A DNA stretch of 64,000 bases, taken from assembly GCF_900111885.1 (NCBI RefSeq), contig NZ_FOKG01000029.1, forward strand, positions 1 to 64,000, written 5' to 3'. The stretch comes from Amycolatopsis marina. GTDB taxonomy: Bacteria; Actinomycetota; Actinomycetes; Mycobacteriales; Pseudonocardiaceae. Below, piece by piece: positions 34,804 to 41,909 of the stretch. Numbering within the stretch: position 1 is the stretch's first letter; every line of letters begins with the position of its first letter. The position numbers and the translations under genes were made by a program. Below the pieces are notes generated by a model. That model was given only the letters and a program-made list of their open reading frames with translations. It did not search any database and had not been told where the DNA came from.

Positions 34804-35727
34804 ATGCGTGCAGTCCTCGTCGTGAACCCACAGGCAACCGCGACCACCCCGGGTGGCCGTGATGTCCTGGCGCACGCACTGGCCAGTGAGGTCAAACTCG
34901 ACGTCGTGGAGACCGATTACCGAGGGCACGCCCTCGCGGTGGCGCGCACAGCGGCCAGGGACGACATCGACCTGGTCGTGGCACACGGCGGTGACGGCAC
35001 GGTGAACGAGGTCGTCAACGGACTGCTCGCCGACACCGCGGGCAGGGCCGGCGCCCGTTCGGTGCCCATGCTCGGGGTCGTCCCCGGCGGCTCCGCGAAC
35101 GTCTTCGCCCGCGCGCTCGGCCTGCCGCGGGATCCGGTCGAGGCCACCCACCGCCTGCTGCACGCCATCGAGGAGCGACGCGGTCGCCAGGTCGGCCTCG
35201 GCATCGCGAACGACCGCTGGTTCACCTTCAACGCCGGGCTCGGGTGGGACGCCGATGTCGTGGCCGGAGTCGACCGGCGGCGCGGCAAGCGCACCAGTCC
35301 CACCCTGTACATGCGCACAGCACTGGCGAGTTACCTGCGCCCGCCCCTCGGCAGGCCCGCGCTCACCGTCCGGGTTCCCGGCGCGGAGCCGGACGAGGTG
35401 CGCACGGCGTTCATCTCGAACACCGACCCCTGGAGCTACCTCGGATCCCGGCCGGTGCACCTCAACACCGACTGCTCCTTCGACACGGGACTCGGGCTGT
35501 TCGCGCTGCGCAGCCTCGGCCTGCCGAGCGTCCTGCGGCACCTGCGCCAGGCCCTGCGGCCGAACAGCAAGCATCGCGGCCGACGTCTCCTACGTCACGA
35601 CGACCTGGAAATAGTCCGCATCGACGCCGAAGAGCCGGTAAACTTTCAGGTAGACGGGGATCTGGTCGGCCGTCGGACGAGCGTGGAGTTCATCAGCGTG
35701 CCCAACGCGCTGACCGTCGCTGTCTGA
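34804..35727 (+). CDS. Diacylglycerol kinase/sphingosine kinase family lipid kinase
   Basis: A 307-residue DAGK-catalytic-domain protein. The nucleotide motif VAHGGDGTVNEVVNGL is at about residues 59-74, followed by GVVPGGSANVFARALGLP, both signatures of the family. The C-terminal domain includes FQVDGDLVG, the usual closing motif. Family members phosphorylate diacylglycerol or related lipids and feed phospholipid or phosphatidylinositol mannoside turnover. The start is leaderless. whiB1 follows 275 bp downstream and has its own signals. Confidence 0.92.
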   Translation: MRAVLVVNPQATATTPGGRDVLAHALASEVKLDVVETDYRGHALAVARTAARDDIDLVVAHGGDGTVNEVVNGLLADTAGRAGARSVPMLGVVPGGSANVFARALGLPRDPVEATHRLLHAIEERRGRQVGLGIANDRWFTFNAGLGWDADVVAGVDRRRGKRTSPTLYMRTALASYLRPPLGRPALTVRVPGAEPDEVRTAFISNTDPWSYLGSRPVHLNTDCSFDTGLGLFALRSLGLPSVLRHLRQALRPNSKHRGRRLLRHDDLEIVRIDAEEPVNFQVDGDLVGRRTSVEFISVPNALTVAV

Positions 35728-35913
35728 CGGTCAGGAGTGTCCAAGTGATCGCTCGCGGCAAACTCCGGTTGCCGCTCGTCGACTGAGATGCTCCACTCAC
35801 CGCATCGTCTCTTCCCCCGGAAGAGTCGTTTCGGGCAGAAACCGCAGGTCAGGCCGGTCGCTCGGCCGGGTGAGCTGACTCACCGATCTTCGGAAAACCC
35901 TTGTCGAACTCGG

Positions 35914-35936
35914 TGCTTCGTGAAAGCATTCACAAG
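35914..35936 (+). promoter_or_regulatory. CRP/Rex-like site upstream of whiB1
   Basis: GTGA-N6-TCAC at 35920-35933 matches the core of the actinobacterial CRP site. The same bases read TCGTGAA-N4-TTCACAA, one mismatch from the Rex site. It is centred about 76 bp before the whiB1 ATG. M. tuberculosis whiB1 is known to be regulated by the cAMP receptor protein, so CRP is the likelier ligand. Bases 35914-35928 also form TGCTTC-GTG-AAAGCA. Confidence 0.55.
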
Positions 35937-36002
35937 CACCCCAAAACGACCGCCAAGACGACTGTGGCGTGGAGTACCGCGCCCTTATAAGGAGTTCAAG
36001 AA

Positions 36003-36257
36003 ATGGATTGGCGCCACCGCGCAGCCTGCCGCGACGAGGACCCCGAACTGTTCTTCCCCGTGGGAACGAGCGGTCCCGCCGTCCTACAGGTCGCCGAGGC
36101 GAAATCCGTGTGCCACCGCTGCACCGTAGCTTCTGACTGCCTGGCCTGGGCACTGGCCAGCGGACAGGATGCAGGCGTGTGGGGCGGCATGAGCGAGGAC
36201 GAGCGTCGCGCACTCAAGCGTCGCCGTGCTCACATCGGCACGCGTAGTAACGCCTGA
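36003..36257 (+). CDS. whiB1: WhiB-family iron-sulfur regulator WhiB1
   Basis: An 84-residue protein that holds a [4Fe-4S] cluster sensitive to nitric oxide and binds the principal sigma factor to control transcription. The four cluster cysteines are Cys9, Cys37, Cys40 and Cys46, the same numbers as in M. tuberculosis WhiB1. The beta-turn GVWGGMSEDERRALKRR closes the protein. AAGGAG precedes the ATG. A CRP/Rex-like site lies upstream. The neighbouring pdtaS gene is the same as in mycobacteria (Rv3219-Rv3220c), which supports orthology. Confidence 0.96.
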   Translation: MDWRHRAACRDEDPELFFPVGTSGPAVLQVAEAKSVCHRCTVASDCLAWALASGQDAGVWGGMSEDERRALKRRRAHIGTRSNA

Positions 36258-36564
36258 GCATAAGAAGTTCGCGGAATGGCCACTCTCGTAACAAGCAAAG
36301 GCGTTGCACGCCAAGCGAGGAACGAGCGCGGCCGATCGACACCGCCCGAGGGAACGATGAGTAGCGGCGGATTCGGGTTGCACCGATTCCGCCCGAGAAG
36401 TGTGATTCGAAGTAGTAGCTAGTCCCGGCGAACCGGATCTCGGCTGACGAGCCGATCAGGATCAGGTTCGCCATCGCGTGGCCATACGGCACGCACTTCC
36501 GGACATTGCGACGTCAGCCTGGCGCAGGAGGGCTGATGGAGCGCAGTCCGGTCTACATTGGATC

Positions 36565-36675
36565 TTTGCCGATCCGGGCCGTTCGGCCTGATCGAGCAGA
36601 GCCTCCCGCAATACACGTTCGAGGGTCGGCACCGTTCTCCTTGGTGCCGACCCTCGAACGTTTGCGTGCTCTTTT
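36565..36675 (+). ncRNA. Candidate small RNA ending in an intrinsic terminator
   Basis: A possible -10 (TACATT, 36553-36558) and the terminator at 36616-36660 would delimit a transcript of about 95-110 nt with no frame. GGATC-N6-GATCC (about 36559-36575) could form an internal stem. No known RNA family was recognised. The alternative is a long whiB1 3' UTR. Confidence 0.25.
36616..36660 (+). terminator. Strong intrinsic terminator, plus-strand polarity
   Basis: A perfect 18-bp stem (CGTTCGAGGGTCGGCACC and complement) with a 9-nt loop is followed on the plus strand by TTTGCGTGCTCTTTTTC. It may also end pdtaS transcription on the minus strand, but the T-rich tail is on the plus side. Confidence 0.85.
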
Positions 36676-36698
36676 TCCTTCAGTGGCAACAGAAACTG

Positions 36699-38198
36699 TC
36701 AGAGACGGCGACTCAGCGGGATTCGCAGAGCGGCTTCCGTCCCCCCGGCCTCAGCGCCGCGCAACGACAGCGATCCGCGCAATTCGGATTCCACCAGAGT
36801 CCGGACGATTTGCAGACCTAGTCCGTCCGCGCGTTCCAGGGAGAACCCCGGCGGGAGACCGCGGCCGTCATCCCGGATCAGGACGTCCATCCGGCGAGCT
36901 GATCGCTCCACCACGATTTCCACCGTGCCCGGCCTGCTGCCCGGAAACGCGTGTCCCAGTGCGTTCTGCACGAGTTCGGCGATAACCATGACCAACGGGG
37001 TGGCGATCTCGGCGGCAACGACACCGAAGGAACCGGTACGGGCCAGCCGGACCTGAGTTTCGGCCGTGGCGACCTCACCGACCATCGGCAGCACGTTGTC
37101 GAGCAGCTTGTCGAGATCGACCCGCTCGTCGACCGACATCGACAGTGCTTCGTGCACCATGGCGATCGACGCCACCCGCCGTACCGACTCTCCGAGCGCC
37201 TGCTTGGCCTCGGGACTGGGCGTCCTGCGGGACTGCAACCGCAGGAGCGCCGCCACGGTCTGCAGGTTGTTCTTCACCCGGTGGTGGATCTCCCGGATGG
37301 TCGCGTCCTTCGACAGCAGCGCCCGGTCCCTGCGCTTCACCTCGGTGACGTCACGCACCAGCACGAGCGCACCCGCGGGCTGGCCCGCCGGCCGCAGCGG
37401 CAGCGCCCGGAAGAGCACCACCGCCCCCCTTCGGGAGTCCACCTCGATCCGGCTGCTCGGCTTTCCCGCCAGTGCGTCGAGGATCCGGTGCGACACCTCC
37501 GTGGCATCGAACGGATCGCGGATGAGCGACCTGGTCAGTGGCGCGAGCCGGGCACCGACCAGGTCCGACTCGTGACCCATCCGGTGGTACGCCGACAGCC
37601 CGTTGGGACTGGCGAACACCACTCCGCCCCCGGTGTCGAGCCGGATCAGTCCGTCGCCCACCCGCGGGCTCGTGTGGACGTCGGCGCCTGTGCTGCCGGT
37701 GGGAAACGTCCCGTCGGCGATCATCTGGCAAAGGTCGGCCGCGCTACCGAGATAGGCGATCTCCAGCGGGCTCGGCACCCGGGGTGCCGCGAGGTTCGTC
37801 TCCCGGCTCAGCACGGCGATCACCTCGCCACCAAAGGTCACCGGAATCGCCTCCCTGCGCATCGGCAGGTCGAGGTACCAGTGTGGATCCTCTTCGCGGC
37901 AGATGCGCACCTCTCGCATCGCCCTGGCGAGCTGGGGATGGTCCCCAGTGGTGAACCGGGTACCGACGACGTCCTCGGGGTGCGCGGTGGGGGCTGTGGT
38001 CGGCCTGGCCTGCGCGGCGCAGACGAACTCGCCGGAGTCGCCCAGGTGCCCGCCGTCGTCGACCGGAACCCAGAGCAGGAAGTCGGCGAACGACAGGTCC
38101 GCGAGCAGCTGCCACTCAGCGACCACCATCTGCAGATGGTCGGCGGCCTCCCCGGATAGCCCGCTGTGCTCGCCGAGCAGCTCGGCAAGGGTGGACAT
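36699..38198 (-). CDS. pdtaS: Two-component sensor histidine kinase PdtaS
   Basis: A 499-residue cytosolic kinase that phosphorylates the ANTAR-domain RNA-binding antiterminator PdtaR. Residues about 1-160 are a GAF-like domain, 180-290 a PAS domain, and the HisKA_2 box IREIHHRVKNNLQ places the phospho-acceptor at His305/306. The HATPase domain follows with NALGHAFPG (N box) and DDGRGLPPGF (G1 box). There is no transmembrane segment, as in mycobacterial PdtaS. Its pdtaR partner is not in the window. The whiB1 neighbour matches the mycobacterial gene order. Confidence 0.94.
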   Translation of the reverse strand: MSTLAELLGEHSGLSGEAADHLQMVVAEWQLLADLSFADFLLWVPVDDGGHLGDSGEFVCAAQARPTTAPTAHPEDVVGTRFTTGDHPQLARAMREVRICREEDPHWYLDLPMRREAIPVTFGGEVIAVLSRETNLAAPRVPSPLEIAYLGSAADLCQMIADGTFPTGSTGADVHTSPRVGDGLIRLDTGGGVVFASPNGLSAYHRMGHESDLVGARLAPLTRSLIRDPFDATEVSHRILDALAGKPSSRIEVDSRRGAVVLFRALPLRPAGQPAGALVLVRDVTEVKRRDRALLSKDATIREIHHRVKNNLQTVAALLRLQSRRTPSPEAKQALGESVRRVASIAMVHEALSMSVDERVDLDKLLDNVLPMVGEVATAETQVRLARTGSFGVVAAEIATPLVMVIAELVQNALGHAFPGSRPGTVEIVVERSARRMDVLIRDDGRGLPPGFSLERADGLGLQIVRTLVESELRGSLSLRGAEAGGTEAALRIPLSRRL

Positions 38199-38388
38199 CG
38201 ATCTACCTCACTTCACCTCGGCCATCTGGGCTGCCCCGCTGGCACATGTCTTCGCAATCCAATCAGACCCGATGCTCCTCGACATGGCCCGGGCATTGAC
38301 GGCAGAAGGCACGTGACACACTGGTAGGCAGCCCGGAGCCCCGCGGGTGTCCCGCGCGGGCCCGACCGCAGACACACGAGGAGACGAT

Positions 38389-38463
38389 ATGTCGAAGCGA
38401 GCGAGGAAGCGTCGCGACCGCAAGAAGAACGGTGCGAACCACGGCAAGAAGCCCAACTCCTGA
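38389..38463 (+). CDS. Ribosomal protein bL37 (AURKAIP1/COX24-like), 24 residues
   Basis: A 24-codon gene with GAGGAG five bases before the ATG. The product starts MSKRARKRRDRKKNGANHGK and ends in PNS, which matches the very basic small subunit protein bL37 first seen in mycobacterial 50S ribosomes. It is easily missed because of its size. A strong hairpin follows the stop by 17 bp, supporting an independent transcript. In mycobacteria the homologous gene also lies by the sigH/pdtaS region. Confidence 0.9.
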   Translation: MSKRARKRRDRKKNGANHGKKPNS

Positions 38464-38480
38464 GTCGGGCGCGTAGCAGC

Positions 38481-38532
38481 TACGACGAAGGGCCCCGGTG
38501 CCAGGATTGGCGGCACGGGGCCCTTCGTCGTA
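38481..38532. terminator. Bidirectional terminator between bL37 and the anti-sigma gene
   Basis: An inverted repeat of about 21 bp (arm starting TACGACGAAGGGCCCCG, one bulged G) lies between two convergent genes, 17 bp and 6 bp from their ends. Confidence 0.85.
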
Positions 38533-38538
38533 CTCAAG

Positions 38539-38856
38539 TCATTCGGTGCGCTGCTCCACGCTGATCTCGGTGTGCTCGACCGTGACCCCGCGCCGTTCCT
38601 CGACCGTCCGGCGGATGGAGGCGCGCAGTCGGTTCTTCAGTCCGTCGGGCGCATGCTCGCCACCGCACTTGCGGGCAAGTAGCTGCTTGATCTGCTCGTC
38701 GATGCCGTACTGCTCGAGGCACGGCGGGCAGTCGTCGAGGTGACGACGAAGCTCCGCCTCGTGCTCCGCGCTGCACTCCTTGTCCAGGAGCAGGTAGATC
38801 TCAGCCAGCGCCTCGTCGCAGTTGACCTCTTCGGAGCCTCCGCAGGCGTCGTTCAT
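38539..38856 (-). CDS. rshA: Zinc-binding anti-sigma factor (RsrA/RshA type)
   Basis: A 105-residue ZAS-family anti-sigma factor. The redox zinc motif is His39-X3-Cys43-X2-Cys46 (RRHLDDCPPC), with Cys13 as the fourth ligand. Under thiol oxidation such proteins form a disulfide, lose zinc and release the sigma factor. It overlaps the sigH stop by four bases (ATGA), so the two are coupled. The C-terminal tail (about 70-105) is charged and probably flexible. Confidence 0.94.
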   Translation of the reverse strand: MNDACGGSEEVNCDEALAEIYLLLDKECSAEHEAELRRHLDDCPPCLEQYGIDEQIKQLLARKCGGEHAPDGLKNRLRASIRRTVEERRGVTVEHTEISVEQRTE

Positions 38857-39506
38857 CGCCCTGCCACCTCCTGCCTGGTGGAACGGATGAAGCCACGGTC
38901 CCTGGCCACGTCGGCAAGCAGGTCACGGAGCTGGCCACGACCGCGATGCAGCCGGGACATCACCGTGCCGATCGGAGTGTCCATGATCTCGGCGATCTCC
39001 TTGTAGGCGAAACCCTCCACATCCGCCAGGTACACCGCGAGCCGGAAGTCCTCGGGCAACTGCTGCAGCGCCGCCTTGACGTCGGTGTCCGGAAGGTTGT
39101 CCATCGCCTCGACCTCGGCCGAGCGCAGGCCCTTCGACGTGTGGCTCTCCGCCTTGGCGATCTGCCAGTCGGTGATCTCCTCGGTCGGCTGCTGCAGCGG
39201 CTGACGCTGCCGCTTGCGATACCCGTTGATGTAGGTGTTGGTCAGGATCCGGTACATCCAGGCCTTGAGGTTCGTGCCCGCCTTGAAGGAGGCGAACGCG
39301 CCGTAGGCCTTGAGGTAGGTCTCCTGGACCAGGTCCTCGGCGTCGGCCGGGTTGCGCGTCATGCGCATGGCCGCCGAGTACAGCTGGTCCAGCAGTGGCA
39401 TCGCTTCGCGTTCGAAACGCTCGGTACGCGCGTCAGCATCCTCGTTGACGGTTGCGGACTCGGCTACCTCGGCCGTGGACTCCGCCGGGTCATGCGTGCT
39501 CGGCAA
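38853..39506 (-). CDS. sigH: ECF sigma factor SigH/SigR
   Basis: A sigma factor for the thiol-oxidative and heat stress regulon. Region 2 is LLDQLYSAAMRMTRNPADAEDLVQETYLKAYGAF and NLKAWMYRILTNTYINGYRK; region 4 is LPEDFRLAVYLADVEGFAYKEIAEIMDTPIGTVMSRLHRGR. The TTG at 39506 is chosen because AAAGGA precedes it, codon third positions become G/C-rich there, and 217 residues equals the usual length. GTG 39545 or an even longer form remains possible; Streptomyces SigR is known to have a longer unstable isoform. The cognate anti-sigma gene follows with a four-base overlap. Confidence 0.93.
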   Translation of the reverse strand: MPSTHDPAESTAEVAESATVNEDADARTERFEREAMPLLDQLYSAAMRMTRNPADAEDLVQETYLKAYGAFASFKAGTNLKAWMYRILTNTYINGYRKRQRQPLQQPTEEITDWQIAKAESHTSKGLRSAEVEAMDNLPDTDVKAALQQLPEDFRLAVYLADVEGFAYKEIAEIMDTPIGTVMSRLHRGRGQLRDLLADVARDRGFIRSTRQEVAGR

Positions 39507-39757
39507 ACCGTTCCTTTCCCGATCCTCGTCGGTTGCAGTCCGCACTGAGCTGTACGGGCTACGTGACGCACCCGTAGTGGCGTGCGAATACGACTCATCC
39601 GAGGATACGCGGCGGGCGGGACGTCGGCCCGTTGCGGCGGGTACGACGGTGCGCAGCTGCGTGCGCGAAACGGTGGTTGCTAGCTCGGTCAACACGTTCC
39701 GTACAACATCAGGGGCCCTCGGAGCATTCCCCGGGGCTCTGACCAGCCGAAGGTCGT

Positions 39758-39763
39758 TAGGCT
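39758..39763 (+). promoter_or_regulatory. -10 element (TAGGCT) for a leaderless start at 39772
   Basis: TAGGCT lies 8 nt before the GTG and there is no ribosome-binding site. Confidence 0.5.
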
Positions 39764-39771
39764 CTCGTCCT

Positions 39772-40248
39772 GTGGCAGGTAAGGGCACGCCGGCGACCGC
39801 GCTGCTGGCGAAGAAGAAGGTCGCACACGAGCTGCATTCCTACGAGCACGACCCGAGACACGAGTCCTACGGTTCTGAAGCCGCCGAACTACTCGGACTG
39901 GTGCCAGAGCGGGTGTTCAAGACGCTGGTGGCCGAGGTCGACGGCAAGCTGGTGGTCGGAGTGGTGCCGATCACCGGGCAACTGGACCTGAAGGCGCTCG
40001 CCGCGGCTGTGGGCGGCAAGCGCGGCCGGATGGCCGACGCGGCGGCCGCGCAGCGGGCCACCGGGTACGTGCTGGGCGGGATCTCACCGCTCGGGCACCG
40101 CAGCAGCCTGCCCGTGGTGATCGACTCCACGGTGCGGCGGTTCGACACGATCTACTGCTCGGCGGGCCGTCGTGGCCTGGAAGTGGAACTGGCTCCCACC
40201 GCGCTGATCGAACTGACCAAGGCCGTGGTCGCGGACATCCGCGGCTGA
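39772..40248 (+). CDS. ybaK: YbaK/EbsC-type Cys-tRNA(Pro) deacylase
   Basis: A 158-residue editing enzyme that hydrolyses mischarged Cys-tRNA(Pro). GTG 39772 gives MAGKGTPATALLAKKKVAHELHSY. The conserved Lys is in ERVFKTLVAEVDG, with VVPITGQLDLKALAAAVGGKR and ATGYVLGGISPLGHRSSLPVVID, the family's YxxGGISPxG loop. It is transcribed divergently from sigH and is probably leaderless. It is convergent with the hydrolase gene, with a palindrome pair in between. Confidence 0.93.
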   Translation: MAGKGTPATALLAKKKVAHELHSYEHDPRHESYGSEAAELLGLVPERVFKTLVAEVDGKLVVGVVPITGQLDLKALAAAVGGKRGRMADAAAAQRATGYVLGGISPLGHRSSLPVVIDSTVRRFDTIYCSAGRRGLEVELAPTALIELTKAVVADIRG

Positions 40249-40250
40249 CC

Positions 40251-40320
40251 CGTATCGCACTTTCCCGGGAAAGTGCGATACGGGGCGTACGCAACTACCG
40301 CACTTTCCCGGGAAAGTGCG
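40251..40320. repeat. Palindrome pair of a dispersed repeat family (copy 2)
   Basis: Two palindromes with core GCACTTTCCCGGGAAAGTGC. The left one (40251-40282) is perfect over 32 bp; the right one (40299-40320) over 22 bp. The spacer is related to that of copy 1 at 19968-20030. The element starts two bases behind the ybaK stop and lies between convergent genes. Confidence 0.9.
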
Positions 40321-40342
40321 AGGTTGCTCACTCGTTCGAGGG

Positions 40343-40954
40343 TCAGGTGAGCGGGCGCAGGACGCGCTGCAGCCATTCGGTGCAGGCCCGGGAGACGGCG
40401 TCGAGGTCCGCCCGGAGACTGTGGTCCCCGGCCACCTGGACGATCTCGTGGTGCCGGCCCGACTCCGGCTGGCCGAACGGGTCCCCTTCGCCCTGCACCA
40501 CCAGCGTCGGAACCTCGACGGCGTCCAGCTCGGGCTGACGGGTCTTCTCCGGCTTGCCCGGCGGATGCACGGGGAACGCCAGGCAGAGCACCGCGACCGC
40601 CTGCCCCGCCGCCGCGGTCCGGCAGGCGACGCGCGCCCCGGACGAGCGGCCGCCGAACACCAACGGCAGATCGTCGAGCCAGCGCGCGGAGAGCTCCTCC
40701 GCGACCGTCAACCAGGCCTCGTCCAGCTGTCCGGCAGGCGCGGGCGCCCTCCTGCCCGCCACCCGGTACGGCTGCTCGACCAGCACGACGTGCACGCCGG
40801 CGGCCTGTGCGGCCCTGGTCACCGCGACCAGGTCGTCCGCCTCGATCCCACCGCCCGCACCGTGGCCGAGCAACAGCGCGGCCACGCCCTCCTCGGCACA
40901 GTGCAGCTCAGCTCGCGCGGGCCCGAAGGCGGTGTCGATCTCGGTGGTGGTCAT
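40343..40954 (-). CDS. Alpha/beta hydrolase family protein
   Basis: A 203-residue small alpha/beta hydrolase of the KANL3/Tex30-like group. Markers are LLLGHGAGGG near the N-terminus (oxyanion region), the nucleophile elbow FGGRSSGARVA, the Asp loop VQGEGDPFG and the His in AGDHSLR. The start ATG lies two bases behind the stop of the SRAP gene, so both are in one transcript. The substrate is unknown. Confidence 0.85.
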   Translation of the reverse strand: MTTTEIDTAFGPARAELHCAEEGVAALLLGHGAGGGIEADDLVAVTRAAQAAGVHVVLVEQPYRVAGRRAPAPAGQLDEAWLTVAEELSARWLDDLPLVFGGRSSGARVACRTAAAGQAVAVLCLAFPVHPPGKPEKTRQPELDAVEVPTLVVQGEGDPFGQPESGRHHEIVQVAGDHSLRADLDAVSRACTEWLQRVLRPLT

Positions 40955-40955
40955 G

Positions 40956-41744
40956 TCATGGCCGGGGCAGGTCGAACAGGGCACCGTCGAGGTCGGTGGC
41001 CCCGACCTCGACACGCTCGAGCAGATCAGGCCCGTTGTTGCGGACGTTGTTGACCCTGGTGGACACCGGCCGCAGTTCCAGCGAGTCCACCACGTCCGGT
41101 GCGGGCGGGGCGAGCAGATCGGTGGCATCGGCGCGGTCCGGATCGAGCCACTCGTCCCACCGGTTTCGCGGCATGAGCAGCGGCATGCGGTGGTGGACAT
41201 CGGCGAGTCTGCCGACCGCGTCGGTGGTCAGCACGGAGAAGGTGATCAGCGGATCGGCGTCGTCGCCCTGCTTGGGATCACGCCAGCTCTCCCAGATTCC
41301 GGCAAAAGCCAGCGAAGAGCCATCGTCGGACGTCATGAAGTACGGCTCCTTCGGGCCCTTCTTGCCGCCGTCGACCGTCTGCCGCCACTCGAACCAGCCG
41401 TCGGCGGGCACCAGGCACCGGCGCCGGGACAACGCCTTGCGGAACGCGGGCTTCTCCTTCGCGGTCTCCGCCCTGGTGTTGATCATCCGGTTGCCGACGG
41501 CGGGATCCTTGGCCCAGAACGGAACCAGCCCCCACCGCATCACCCGCAGGCTGCGCACGGCCGGTTCCTCGTCGAGCACCGTTCCCTCCGCGTCGCGGGG
41601 GTGTCGCTGCACGACGGTGACCACGTTCTTGGTGGGAGCCACGTTGAAGTCCGCGGGCGGAGCCGCACCCTCGGTGGCGTCCACCGCATCGAACTCCGCG
41701 ATCAGCTTGGCCGGGTCCTTCGTCGCGGCATAACGGCCACACAT
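40956..41744 (-). CDS. SRAP/HMCES-family abasic-site processing protein
   Basis: A 262-residue protein that forms a thiazolidine DNA-protein crosslink with abasic sites in single-stranded DNA (YedK/HMCES family). The catalytic Cys2 directly follows the initiator Met (MCGRYA). Other family motifs are NVAPTKNV, RWGLVPFWAKD, INTRAET, CLVPADGWFEW and the His of DVHHRMP. GGAGG is upstream of the ATG. In mycobacteria the homologue (Rv3226c) lies in the same neighbourhood as rsgA, but there aroA sits between them; here it does not. Confidence 0.94.
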   Translation of the reverse strand: MCGRYAATKDPAKLIAEFDAVDATEGAAPPADFNVAPTKNVVTVVQRHPRDAEGTVLDEEPAVRSLRVMRWGLVPFWAKDPAVGNRMINTRAETAKEKPAFRKALSRRRCLVPADGWFEWRQTVDGGKKGPKEPYFMTSDDGSSLAFAGIWESWRDPKQGDDADPLITFSVLTTDAVGRLADVHHRMPLLMPRNRWDEWLDPDRADATDLLAPPAPDVVDSLELRPVSTRVNNVRNNGPDLLERVEVGATDLDGALFDLPRP

Positions 41745-41909
41745 CGGCCCACCACCTCCGTGTCCTCGTGTCGAACGCGCGATCGTGCAAGCCATCGTGG
41801 CACGGGCAGGCAGTGATCGCGAACGACACCAGTTGGCCCGTCCAGCCCGATAGGGGATCATCATTGTCGACCGCAGTGGCGAACGTCGCCGCAGGTGACG
41901 CAGGAGGAA

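Larger units (their letters stand above)
36258..36698. other. Non-coding region between whiB1 and pdtaS
   Basis: No protein-coding gene was recognised in these 441 bases, and the first 300 are lower in G+C than the genes around. A TACATT at 36553-36558 and a strong plus-strand terminator at 36616-36660 frame a possible small RNA of about 95 nt. Confidence 0.5.

Noticed and set aside
36214..36492. 92-codon minus-strand frame behind whiB1
   Set aside because: It overlaps the whiB1 3' end, has no start signal and no recognisable domain.
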